Shown in pieces: positions 28,959-36,358 of a stretch of 36,845 bases of DNA. Under the pieces are notes generated by a model that saw only the letters and a list, made by a program, of their open reading frames with translations, searched no databases and was not told where the DNA came from. The translations under genes and the position numbers were made by a program. This DNA is from a virus, in the IMG/VR virus record IMGVR_UViG_3300021170_000043, positions 1 to 36,845 of that record, one strand, 5' to 3'. Within the stretch, counting starts at the first letter, position 1, and each line of letters begins with the position of its first letter.

Positions 28959-29892
28959 AACCAACAGCGCATTCTCCAAGGTGCAGCCAAACTTGCAACT
29001 CGCCTGGGATAGCACCAGCAGTGGGCTACTCAAAACCTGCCCACGCCTCTACCAGTACGCCATTATCGAGGGCTATGAGTCCCGCATTCGAAACGTCCAC
29101 TTGCACTTCGGCATTCTCATGCACGAGGCGAAGGAAACCTACGACAAAGCGCGGGCACGTAGTGCCCCTCACGACGCAGCAGTAGTGGAAGCACTTCGCC
29201 ACATCATGTGCTCGACTTGGAACAAGGATCTAAATCGGCCCTGGGCCAGCGAGGACAAGCACAAGAATAGGGAAACGCTAATCCGAACGGTTGTCTGGTA
29301 CTTCGAGGAGTACAAAGACGATCCCATTCACACTGTCGTCTTCCCCGACGGAAGGCCAGCTGTTGAGCTGAGTTTCTCCTTCAACACAGACTACTTCGCC
29401 GGGACAGGGGAACGTTTCCTGCTCGCCGGCCACATAGACCGGATAGGAGAACTTGGCTCACAAACCTTCGTCTGTGACGTGAAGACAAGCAAGTACCAAC
29501 TCGATGAACGATGGTTCGCGCAATTCACTCCGCATAACCAGTTCACAATCTACACCATCGCCACGAAAGTCGTCTACGCCTTGCCGGCGCACGGACTCAT
29601 AGTCGATGGCATCCAAGTCGCCATGACGTTCTCTCGCTTCGAGCGCCGGCCGGTGTATCGTAGCGAAGCACAACTGGAGGAATGGTACAAGGGCTTCGGC
29701 GTGCTCGTGAAGCAGGCAGAGCAGTACGCGAAGGACAACTATTGGCCAATGAACGAGACATCGTGTGATAAATTCGCCGGATGCCAGTTTCGCAGGATAT
29801 GCAGTCATTCACCACAGGTGCGAGAACAGTGGCTGAAGAGCGACTTCATAAAGCGCACTTGGAATCCACTCGCGGTGCGAGGAGATGTGTAA
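28909..29892 (+). CDS. Cas4/AddB-like PD-(D/E)XK nuclease with Cys cluster
   Basis: 327 aa from 28909, or 315 from TTG 28945, which avoids a 50-base overlap with the Lar-like gene. TCPRLYQY (C44) and the C-terminal CDKFAGCQFRRIC (Cys near 285, 290, 296) make the one-plus-three cysteine layout that binds a 4Fe-4S cluster in Cas4 and AddB. GHIDRIGEL (Asp) and FVCDVKTSK (D-x-K) are the catalytic PD-(D/E)XK motifs, followed by a QF...Q motif. Probably a DNA-end exonuclease of the phage recombination module. Confidence 0.85.
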   Translation: MTKLQFLNGTAALQTFETNSAFSKVQPNLQLAWDSTSSGLLKTCPRLYQYAIIEGYESRIRNVHLHFGILMHEAKETYDKARARSAPHDAAVVEALRHIMCSTWNKDLNRPWASEDKHKNRETLIRTVVWYFEEYKDDPIHTVVFPDGRPAVELSFSFNTDYFAGTGERFLLAGHIDRIGELGSQTFVCDVKTSKYQLDERWFAQFTPHNQFTIYTIATKVVYALPAHGLIVDGIQVAMTFSRFERRPVYRSEAQLEEWYKGFGVLVKQAEQYAKDNYWPMNETSCDKFAGCQFRRICSHSPQVREQWLKSDFIKRTWNPLAVRGDV

Positions 29893-30056
29893 TGGGCAAC
29901 GGTATAATCCTGTGGAAGTCACAGAAGTCCAGCCTTGCGAGTCCTCCCCCGCGCATTTCGCCGTATGATCGCTCTGGTGACGCGAAGCGGAAGCGAAGGG
30001 TGAAGATTACGCTGCCGAAGTTGAAGTGCTTGGAAGAGGATACCTCGCCTAAATGA
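29892..30056 (+). CDS. Small basic protein, 54 aa
   Basis: ATG overlaps the nuclease stop (TAATG). MGNGIILWKSQKSSLASPPP then a Lys/Arg-rich stretch (RSGDAKRKRRVKITLPKLK). Overlaps the Sak4-like gene start (ATGA). Unknown. Confidence 0.6.
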   Translation: MGNGIILWKSQKSSLASPPPRISPYDRSGDAKRKRRVKITLPKLKCLEEDTSPK

Positions 30057-30943
30057 CCAACATCGCGCAGCACCAGAGCGCCCAGACTACAAAGTTGCTC
30101 CTCATAGGTCACTCAGGTTCCGGAAAAACTGGGGCCTTGGCAAGCCTCGCCGCAGCGGGTTACAAGCTTCGCATCCTTGATTTCGACAACGGCCTCGACA
30201 TCTTGAAGAACTACGTGACAGACGCACAGTCGCCATATGTTAAGCAGGCACCCAATTGTGCGGAGAACATCGACTACATCACCTGCACCGATAAGATGCG
30301 GAACATCGCCGGAAATATATCCTGCCAGAAGGCAGAGGCTTGGCAAAGGGCAACGGAAGCGCTAGTGCACTGGAAGTACAAGCAGGGGGAAGTCGCCGTT
30401 GACCTTGGCAAGATCACCGATTGGGGGCCAGACACCATTCTATGCGTTGACTCCCTTTCAATGGCAGCCACAGCGGCCCTGAACTTCCACCTGCAAATGA
30501 ATGGTAAGCTCGGACAGGCAAGGACGCAGAACGAGGGGAGAAGGGACATCGGGGCTACGCAGGGGCATCTTCGGAAGTTGCTCGAACTCCTGTACGACGA
30601 CAGCATTAAGTGCAACATCATCGTGAACTCCCACATAACTATGGTGACGGAGAGTGGCCTTGGTCCACAGAGCGAAGAGTTCAAAGCGGAAGGTGGAAGC
30701 GAAACTCCAAAAGGCTTCCCTAGTGCTATCGGTCGCGCACTCAGCCCCATCATTCCACGATTCTTTAATTCCGTACTGTTTGTCGATACTGCAGGAAGCG
30801 GGGCTTCTGCGAAACACAAGATTTACACCCGATCCCAGGGGGCCATCTTGGTCAAAACTACTGCGCCCTTGCGCGTCAAGAACGAATATGACCTTTCAGA
30901 CGGACTAGCGCAGTACTTCGCCGCCGTGAGGGCACAAGCATGA
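30053..30943 (+). CDS. Sak4-like RecA-type ATPase
   Basis: 296 aa. Walker A LLLIGHSGSGKTGAL (GHSGSGKT, 19-26), LRILDFDNGLD, Walker B TILCVDSLS (about 126-134) and NIIVNSHIT. This matches phage AAA_24/Sak4 proteins, RecA-related single-strand annealing recombinases. It is preceded by the Cas4-like nuclease and followed by the candidate ssDNA-binding gene, the usual neighbourhood for a phage recombination set. Confidence 0.85.
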   Translation: MTNIAQHQSAQTTKLLLIGHSGSGKTGALASLAAAGYKLRILDFDNGLDILKNYVTDAQSPYVKQAPNCAENIDYITCTDKMRNIAGNISCQKAEAWQRATEALVHWKYKQGEVAVDLGKITDWGPDTILCVDSLSMAATAALNFHLQMNGKLGQARTQNEGRRDIGATQGHLRKLLELLYDDSIKCNIIVNSHITMVTESGLGPQSEEFKAEGGSETPKGFPSAIGRALSPIIPRFFNSVLFVDTAGSGASAKHKIYTRSQGAILVKTTAPLRVKNEYDLSDGLAQYFAAVRAQA

Positions 30944-31269
30944 CAGAGTATACTTTTGCAACGAGTGTCAGCGGCACGATTTGCACAACAAGTCCGTCGA
31001 TGACGTATCTCAATACAAGCCCGATAGCTGTTCAAACTCCTCAACAAGGAAACCCCCAAATGTCTCGCGATCCAGATCTTGCCTGGAGCTTCATCCAGTT
31101 CGCCTTCGCTTGCATCCTATTCGCAGTAGCGGCCGGCATCGTTACTGCCGCACGCATTTTCTACAACTACTCTGCCGAAGAATGGGCCGCGACTCGCGCG
31201 AGTACGAAGCGTGAGAAGTGGCTGGCAAAGGAAACGAGGCAACGAGTTAAGGCAAAGAGAGCGAAGTAA
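30940..31269 (+). CDS. Single-pass membrane protein, 109 aa
   Basis: ATG 30940 overlaps the previous stop. FIQFAFACILFAVAAGIVTA (about residues 51-70) is a membrane helix, followed by a strongly basic tail (RQRVKAKRAK). A second in-frame ATG (31060) with AAGGAA 9 bases upstream would give a 69-aa form. Function unknown. Confidence 0.65.
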   Translation: MTEYTFATSVSGTICTTSPSMTYLNTSPIAVQTPQQGNPQMSRDPDLAWSFIQFAFACILFAVAAGIVTAARIFYNYSAEEWAATRASTKREKWLAKETRQRVKAKRAK

Positions 31270-31349
31270 GGGTATGAAGTACCGTACTCCCGCCCCCATT
31301 CCATCCTGAGATGGAATATCACGAAGCAACCAACCAGGAGCACCTACCA

Positions 31350-31814
31350 ATGACAGTTGACTTCAAAGCCCTTCTCGCGAAGCCACTTGACGATGTGAAA
31401 CGCCCTCCCGCACCGCCTGCCGGCACGTACTTCGGCATCATAAGGGCGTTCAAGTTCCAGGAGTCCGCGTGGACCAACAACGATACCGGGGACAAGGACG
31501 CCCAAGTCCGCTACACCATCAACAACATCGAGGCAGGGGAAGCGATCCTCGCCGATGCCTCGCTGCTCGAAGGAATCGACCTCACAAAGAGGCAATTCAA
31601 CTGCGATTTGCCCCTTTCTGGCGGCAACGAGTGGGTTACGAAGACCTTCCTCGACTCCCTCGGCATCGCTACCAGCGGCAAAGGTTTCGGCGAAACCTGC
31701 CCGGAGGCTATCGGCCACGCTGTGATGTTCGACGTAACCCATCGGCTCAACAAGAACGACCCCGCTGCGCCGCCGTTCACCGACGTGAGGAACCTTCGCA
31801 AGAGGCCTGAGTAG
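31350..31814 (+). CDS. Putative single-stranded DNA-binding protein
   Basis: 154 aa from ATG 31350 with CAGGAG 9 bases upstream; an earlier in-frame ATG at 31311 lacks a site. PPAGTYFGIIRAFKFQESAW, QVRYTINNIEAGEAI and GHAVMFDVTHRLNKNDP are strand-rich, with PPFTDVRNLRKRPE at the end. The arrangement fits small OB-fold SSB-like proteins next to Sak4-like genes, but no acidic tail was seen. The call is from context plus composition. Confidence 0.5.
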   Translation: MTVDFKALLAKPLDDVKRPPAPPAGTYFGIIRAFKFQESAWTNNDTGDKDAQVRYTINNIEAGEAILADASLLEGIDLTKRQFNCDLPLSGGNEWVTKTFLDSLGIATSGKGFGETCPEAIGHAVMFDVTHRLNKNDPAAPPFTDVRNLRKRPE

Positions 31815-31819
31815 CAGTT

Positions 31820-31978
31820 GTGCCGTGGCAGGAAGCAGCAAACTTTACTTGTGGATTGGACAAGTATGGTCGTGTCTCCATCCAGCACGTACCTTGGAGA
31901 GCTAGCCTGCGCCCCGCTGACCCCGAGGGCAAATGCGGTTACAGAATATCGGGGAGAGAAAATCCGCGAGTCGGGTAG
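31820..31978 (+). CDS. Small ORF, 52 aa
   Basis: GTG 31820 to TAG 31978. MPWQEAANFTCGLDKYGRVS then IQHVPWRASLRPADPEGKCG has balanced, protein-like composition and good codon use. Ribosome site weak. It overlaps a structured DNA segment (CCCCGA/TCGGGG). Function unknown. Confidence 0.45.
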   Translation: MPWQEAANFTCGLDKYGRVSIQHVPWRASLRPADPEGKCGYRISGRENPRVG

Positions 31979-32218
31979 CGCCGACCGGCACTTTGCAAAT
32001 TGCAGGAACGAGAGCCGGTCCTGGGCCGTAATTGTTCCTGCCCCGAGGGTGGTGCGGTTCAACTCCGCCTCGCTGGCCGAGATCGGGTGAGAAGTTAGGG
32101 TTCAAATCCCTGGCAGCGGCGCGCCGCTTGCATCATTGCCACCGTGAGGGTGGGGCCAGAGGCCAGGGTAGAGGTCGTTGTACGCTACCCTGGCCTCAAA
32201 TCCGCAGGAACTTGGAAA
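31979..32218 (+). ncRNA. Structured segment with two tRNA T-arm-like hairpins
   Basis: No gene frame is convincing. Inverted repeats: ACCGGC/GCCGGT, GCAGGAAC (32002-32009)/GTTCCTGC (32034-32041), and a 13-bp hairpin at 32159-32197. GCGGTTCAACTCCGC (32054-32068) and AGGGTTCAAATCCCT (32097-32111) match tRNA T arms. The second is flanked by GCTG (32072-32075) and CAGC (32114-32117), giving an acceptor/T-arm-like minihelix. No full cloverleaf could be built. Either decayed tRNA genes or an unusual tRNA-like RNA. Confidence 0.4.
32159..32197 (+). promoter_or_regulatory. Perfect 13-bp hairpin before the 68-aa gene
   Basis: GAGGCCAGGGTAG and CTACCCTGGCCTC around a 13-base loop containing CGTTGT, 22 bases before the next start. 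Same stem/loop scale and CGTTGT loop core as the minus-strand hairpin at 15434-15470. Confidence 0.5.
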
Positions 32219-32425
32219 ATGGCACCGTACATATTACTTTACGACATAGAAGAAGATGCCTTTTTCCAGTGCGAAATTGATGAGGGATCTGCGCGGAAAG
32301 CTAGAGCGGCTGGGCCATTCAGCAATTCAGTGATTGACATTAGAGAAACTCCATTTCCCAATATCAAGATCAGGTCGAGGTATCGCTCAGTGCGAATGAG
32401 GAGTCTTCCTGATGCTACTTACTGA
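32219..32425 (+). CDS. Hypothetical protein, 68 aa
   Basis: ATG 32219 with AGGA about 8-9 bases upstream. YILLYDIEEDAFFQCEIDEG starts it, then basic and Arg-rich parts (IKIRSRYRSVRMRS). Overlaps the methyltransferase start by 14 bases. Unknown. Confidence 0.6.
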   Translation: MAPYILLYDIEEDAFFQCEIDEGSARKARAAGPFSNSVIDIRETPFPNIKIRSRYRSVRMRSLPDATY

Positions 32426-33821
32426 CGACTTACTTCGAGTGGAGCTGACGCAGATCGTCATCCTTCGTGACGATCGCCAGCGCCGGAAGATATACGACGA
32501 GTCCGGGGCGTTCATTAACTCCGACGGATTGCTAGAGTCCGTGAAGGCGCGCGGCGTTATTCAGCCCCTTATCGTTAATCGCGAACTCGTCCTAGTTGCC
32601 GGGGAGCGCAGGTTAGAAGCCTCTCGCTGTGCGGGGCTCACAAGTGTCCCTGTCCGGTTCGTGGAAGACCTCAGTGAAACCGAAGCGAAGATCATTGAGC
32701 TGGAAGAGAACCTTCGTCGAGCCGACTTGCCGTGGCGAGATGAAGTCCTCGCAGTTGCTCAGTTGCACACGCTTTACAAGGCCTCGAATCCCGAGCACAC
32801 CATAACCGACACACTGCGAGCGACGAACTACGGCCAGCTGAACGAGGCCCTCCGCGTAGCCCGCGACATCGACTCGCCTCGCATTAGCAGCGCGACGAGC
32901 GTGAGACAAGCTTGGAATACGCTGCAACGGCTGGACGAACGGGCGACGGCAGACGCGGTGAATGACATCATCGACGCGGGCGAGTTTGTCTTTGGGGGGG
33001 CGCAGGACGACGCCCATGCGTTAAATGGCGACGGGGCGGCACCGAACGCGGGCGACGGATCAACGCACCACGGACGCGCGGAAGGTGCGCACATGCGCAT
33101 CCCACTGCCAGCGCAACCAAGCGAGTCCATCCTCCTTGCTGACTTCAAAGAGTGGGTTAAGACGTACTCGGGGCCAAGCTTCAATTTCATTCACTGTGAT
33201 TTTCCCTACGGAATAGACGTGTTCGGAGGCGTATGGTCTGGCAAGAACTCCCAGCGCACGTATAGCGATACGCAGGGCGAGTACGAGGAACTAATCACAG
33301 TGCTTTGCGCTAATCTGCCAAAGTTACTGTCGCACAGTGCGCACTTGATGTTCTGGTGCTCTGCCGACATCGCAATCCAGCATCGTACCGTTGAGCAGTT
33401 TCGGGCGCTCGCCCCAAGCCTGATATTCCAGATGAAGCCACTAATCTGGCACAAGACTGACAACCTTGGGATCATGTCTGACCCTAAACGTGCCCCTCGG
33501 CACGTTTACGAGACGGCCTTGGTCGCAAGCCAGGAAGATCGCCTCGTCGTGAAGCCAGTCAGCGACGCCTACGGCGCTCCCACTGACAAATCCCACCATC
33601 CGAGCACGAAGCCGGAACCGGTTCTACGTCACTTCATGCAGATGTTTATTGATGAGCATTCGCGCGTGTTTGATCCTACTTGCGGCAGCGGGTCTGCCTT
33701 GCGTGCTGCTGAGTCCCTGGGTGCTTGCCACGTCCTCGGGCTGGAGAAAGACCCCGAGCACTTCAAAGCCGCGCAAAGCGCGCTCAGGAACTTTCGAACA
33801 CTCAGAAAGGTAGCCAAATGA
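32412..33821 (+). CDS. ParB-like/DNA methyltransferase fusion
   Basis: 469 aa. N-terminal ParB-Srx domain: ARGVIQPLIVNRELVLVAGE, with GERRLEAS (64-71) and a following Glu-rich helix (IIELEENLRR). After a linker comes an amino-methyltransferase of the beta arrangement: motif IV HCDFPYG (about 262-268; a DPPY variant), target region, then motif I FDPTCGSGSALR (about 419-430) and VLGLEKD. It probably methylates adenine-N6 or cytosine-N4, protecting phage DNA from restriction or marking it. The ParB part may guide DNA binding. Recognition sequence unknown. Confidence 0.85.
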   Translation: MLLTDDLLRVELTQIVILRDDRQRRKIYDESGAFINSDGLLESVKARGVIQPLIVNRELVLVAGERRLEASRCAGLTSVPVRFVEDLSETEAKIIELEENLRRADLPWRDEVLAVAQLHTLYKASNPEHTITDTLRATNYGQLNEALRVARDIDSPRISSATSVRQAWNTLQRLDERATADAVNDIIDAGEFVFGGAQDDAHALNGDGAAPNAGDGSTHHGRAEGAHMRIPLPAQPSESILLADFKEWVKTYSGPSFNFIHCDFPYGIDVFGGVWSGKNSQRTYSDTQGEYEELITVLCANLPKLLSHSAHLMFWCSADIAIQHRTVEQFRALAPSLIFQMKPLIWHKTDNLGIMSDPKRAPRHVYETALVASQEDRLVVKPVSDAYGAPTDKSHHPSTKPEPVLRHFMQMFIDEHSRVFDPTCGSGSALRAAESLGACHVLGLEKDPEHFKAAQSALRNFRTLRKVAK

Positions 33822-34276
33822 AACTCACATTCGCCTTGCTACTCGTCACCACGACCGCCCTCGCCGACCCACTTCCGAACCTAACGCTCACTCCCGGTGT
33901 TGCAAGGAGCGATCTTACCACTGCCCAGGTCTGCATGACGAAATGGGGCAAGGACACTCGGGCAGTGACAGAGGCTATGAAGCAGCAAGTCTTCAAGTTC
34001 TACGGCTTCTCCATTCTGAACCACGACCCCAGGTGCCCCTGCGAGATCGACCACCTCATCTCCCGCGAACTTGGTGGCGCCGATGACGTGCGGAACCTGT
34101 GGCCGCAGTCCTACAGCGGACCTTGGAATGCTCATATGAAGGACCGCTTGGAGAACCGCCTACATAAGGAAGTCTGTGAAGGAAAGCTGCCACTTGCGGC
34201 TGCTCAGCAGAGCATCGTGGCAGACTGGACTTCGCTCTGGAAAATCTACTTCGGCGGCGCAGGAGTGGCGAAGTGA
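33818..34276 (+). CDS. Exported HNH-type nuclease
   Basis: 152 aa. Residues 1-16 (MKLTFALLLVTTTALA) form a signal peptide with ALA-D cleavage. The mature part has CPCEIDHLISRELGGADD, then VRNLWPQSYSG and NAHMKDRLENRLHKEVC, the HNH pattern (DH, then N-W-P...N..KD..E). It could degrade DNA in the periplasm or exclude superinfecting phages. ATG overlaps the methyltransferase stop; Cys are consistent with periplasmic disulfides. Confidence 0.75.
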   Translation: MKLTFALLLVTTTALADPLPNLTLTPGVARSDLTTAQVCMTKWGKDTRAVTEAMKQQVFKFYGFSILNHDPRCPCEIDHLISRELGGADDVRNLWPQSYSGPWNAHMKDRLENRLHKEVCEGKLPLAAAQQSIVADWTSLWKIYFGGAGVAK

Positions 34277-34596
34277 CAAAGCAGAGAAAGATCGAACCAG
34301 GGCTTCGTTACGACGCAGGGAAGATTCGGTACGACCTCATTCCAGCGGATAGCCTTTGTGCGCTTGCCCACGTGTACACCGTTGGCGCAGCGAAGTACGC
34401 AGATAGGAATTGGGAGAAGGGGATGAGCTGGAGTAGAGTGTTCGGAAGTCTTCTTCGCCACTCTTACGCCTTCTGGCGGGGCGAGAACATCGACTCCGAA
34501 ACCGGCTGTCATCACATGGCTATGGCAGCTTGGAACTGTCTCGCTCTTTGCAGCTACGAGATGCGCAAGGTAGGAACTGACGACAGACCGCTATGA
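34273..34596 (+). CDS. dATP/dGTP pyrophosphohydrolase-like protein (DUF5664)
   Basis: 107 aa from GTG 34273 overlapping the previous stop. RYDAGKIRYDLIPADSLCAL, YTVGAAKYADRNWEKGMSW, LLRHSYAFWRGENIDSE and GCHHMAMAAWNCLAL match the DUF5664 all-helical nucleotide pyrophosphohydrolase (MazG-like) family: AxKYxxRNWEKG and H...W..GE....G..H..........L. It would hydrolyse dNTPs to alter the nucleotide pool; in Z-genome phages related enzymes remove dATP. No purZ was found here. Confidence 0.75.
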   Translation: MTKQRKIEPGLRYDAGKIRYDLIPADSLCALAHVYTVGAAKYADRNWEKGMSWSRVFGSLLRHSYAFWRGENIDSETGCHHMAMAAWNCLALCSYEMRKVGTDDRPL

Positions 34597-35645
34597 CCCA
34601 CGTCGCCGCGCCAGCATTCAAGTATTCCAGCGGGCCGCGCGACGCGAAGCTCGCCTTCGTTGCTGAGTGTTGGGGCGAGCAGGAGGACATGGTTGGCAGA
34701 CCCCTAATCGGCAACGCCGGGCAGGAGTTCACTCGGCTGTGTCAGGAAGCAGGGATTAACCGAAATGAGTGCTTCCTGACCAATACTATCTGCGCCCGCC
34801 CGCCAGACAACAAGTTCGACGAATTCTGTTGCAAGAAGGACGAGACCGGAGAGGGATACAGCTTGCCGCCACTCGCGCAGGGCAAGTACTTGAAGCCCGA
34901 GTTCCTTGGGGAGCTAGATCGCCTTAAGGAGGAGCTATGCACCGTCTCGCCAAACTTGGTCGTTGCGCTCGGTGCAAAGGCCTTGTGGGCTCTCACCCAG
35001 ACATCTGCAATCGGGTCAATGCGGGGGACGGTTGCCTTCTCAAAGATGTTACCGAAGCAGAAAGTGCTCGCCACGTACCACCCAAGCTACCTGTTCAAAG
35101 TCTGGAGCTACAGACCAATCGTCCTAGCAGACCTAATGAAGGCGAAACATGAGGCGACGTTTCCGGAAGTTCGCCGCCCAGAGCGAGAGGTGCTAGTCTT
35201 CCCGACGCTGGAGGAAATCGAAGAGTGGTTTCTGAGATGGCAACACACTCCCATCCTCTCCATCGACATTGAAACCAGCCGTGGGCAGATAACCGACATA
35301 GGGTTCTCGCCGCGTAGGGACCGCAGCCTGGTTATCACGTTCGTACAGCGTGATGGGACAGATTTCTGGCCAACTCTGGAGCGCGAATGTGCAGCGTGGA
35401 AGTGGGTGCAGGCGCTCTGCGCCCTCCCCTGCAGGAAGTTATTCCAGAATGGAGTCTTCGATCTCTCCTACCTCATGAAACAAGGCATCAAGGTGCGCAA
35501 CTGCGCAGATGACACGATGCTCTTGCATCATTCAATGTATCCCGAGCTTCAGAAGGGTCTAGGGTTCCTAGGCTCGATATACACTCAGGAGCCCGCGTGG
35601 AAGCTAATGGCTCGGCATAAAGAGGAGTTTAAGAAGGATGAGTGA
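34593..35645 (+). CDS. Uracil-DNA glycosylase-like/3'-5' exonuclease fusion
   Basis: 350 aa. First half: KLAFVAECWGEQEDMVGRPL then IGNAGQEFTRLC, FLTNTICARPPDN and TYHPSYLFK match family 4/5-like uracil-DNA glycosylases. Second half: SIDIETSRGQITDIGFSP (D225, E227), FQNGVFDLSYL (Exo II) and a C-terminal Tyr-containing end like the proofreading exonuclease of family A polymerases (Exo III region YTQEPAWK). It stops exactly where a polymerase domain would begin. Likely part of the replicative polymerase set. Confidence 0.8.
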   Translation: MTHVAAPAFKYSSGPRDAKLAFVAECWGEQEDMVGRPLIGNAGQEFTRLCQEAGINRNECFLTNTICARPPDNKFDEFCCKKDETGEGYSLPPLAQGKYLKPEFLGELDRLKEELCTVSPNLVVALGAKALWALTQTSAIGSMRGTVAFSKMLPKQKVLATYHPSYLFKVWSYRPIVLADLMKAKHEATFPEVRRPEREVLVFPTLEEIEEWFLRWQHTPILSIDIETSRGQITDIGFSPRRDRSLVITFVQRDGTDFWPTLERECAAWKWVQALCALPCRKLFQNGVFDLSYLMKQGIKVRNCADDTMLLHHSMYPELQKGLGFLGSIYTQEPAWKLMARHKEEFKKDE

Positions 35646-36165
35646 CTTCGTACATGGCCATAGTGGAGAAGTGTTGCCAGAAATTAAGCCAAGTTTGTTT
35701 GTGCTTCAACCTTGGGTTGGACAAATTCCACTTCGGCAGCAAGGAGTATTGCTTCTCGCGTTGCGCGGCCCTGATGGGATTCGCAAAGAGTCAATTGCTA
35801 AGATAATCTTACGAAATCTTCGTGGCTGCGTAATGCTTTCTGGTCGTGAAGAGAAGCCAATGGCAATGGGAACTGAGTATGATGGCGACACCTTTATGCG
35901 AACAATCGAGATCACATCAAAAGATAAGTGGGAAAGGATTACAAAGGAGTTCTTCTCAAATATAGATGAATACAATGTTCACTTTCTGCAGCATCTTTTG
36001 CACGCCGCACAGGTCATAGGAGTAAATCATTGGAATAACACGGTAGCTACTAACTGGTGGAATTTCTACGCTGAAGGCGTGCATAGACTTCACCTGAAGT
36101 GCGAAACTGCAGACGAAATGAAATTCAGACTTAGAAGCGGGAGAAGATTGCAAGAAGATGAGTAA
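35638..36165 (+). CDS. Phage hypothetical protein, 175 aa
   Basis: LPLRQ...GPDGIRKESIAKIILRNLRG then LQHLLHAAQVIGVNHWNNTV, ATNWWNFYAEGVHRLHLKC and ETADEMKFRLRSG. This helical, His/Trp-rich protein matches by recall a family seen near phage DNA metabolism genes, function unknown. ATG lies inside the end of the UDG gene (8-base overlap). Codon use is more AT-rich than neighbours. Confidence 0.7.
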   Translation: MSDFVHGHSGEVLPEIKPSLFVLQPWVGQIPLRQQGVLLLALRGPDGIRKESIAKIILRNLRGCVMLSGREEKPMAMGTEYDGDTFMRTIEITSKDKWERITKEFFSNIDEYNVHFLQHLLHAAQVIGVNHWNNTVATNWWNFYAEGVHRLHLKCETADEMKFRLRSGRRLQEDE

Positions 36166-36358
36166 CTTCTACTCCTGCTATGACTTCAACGGAATTGTCT
36201 TCGGCGACAGGGTGGAGAAGATTAGTGGAGATTACAAGTTCGCTGGTGTAGTTGTGTCTTGCTTTATTAAGAAATCTGCTGCGCCGAGGATAGTTGTTGA
36301 AAACGATGATGGTATACTGCATATTTTCCATCCAAAACAGCTAAAGAAAACCATATGA
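36158..36358 (+). CDS. Small beta-rich protein, 66 aa
   Basis: FGDRVEKISGDYKFAGVVVS, CFIKKSAAPRIVVENDDGIL, HIFHPKQLKK: a pattern of strands typical of small KOW/SH3-like phage proteins (GxVVxxF.K.....R.VVEN.DG..HIF.P.QL). Function unknown. AT-rich like its upstream neighbour. ATG overlaps the previous stop. Confidence 0.7.
   Translation: MSNFYSCYDFNGIVFGDRVEKISGDYKFAGVVVSCFIKKSAAPRIVVENDDGILHIFHPKQLKKTI

Noticed and set aside
31979-32118. Complete tRNA genes
   Set aside because: T-arm matches exist, but no seven-base acceptor, D arm and anticodon arm could be assembled at normal spacing; reported only as tRNA-like.
34273-34596. Evidence of a 2-aminoadenine (Z) genome
   Set aside because: Only a MazG-like pyrophosphohydrolase was found; no PurZ-like protein or matching polymerase in the window.
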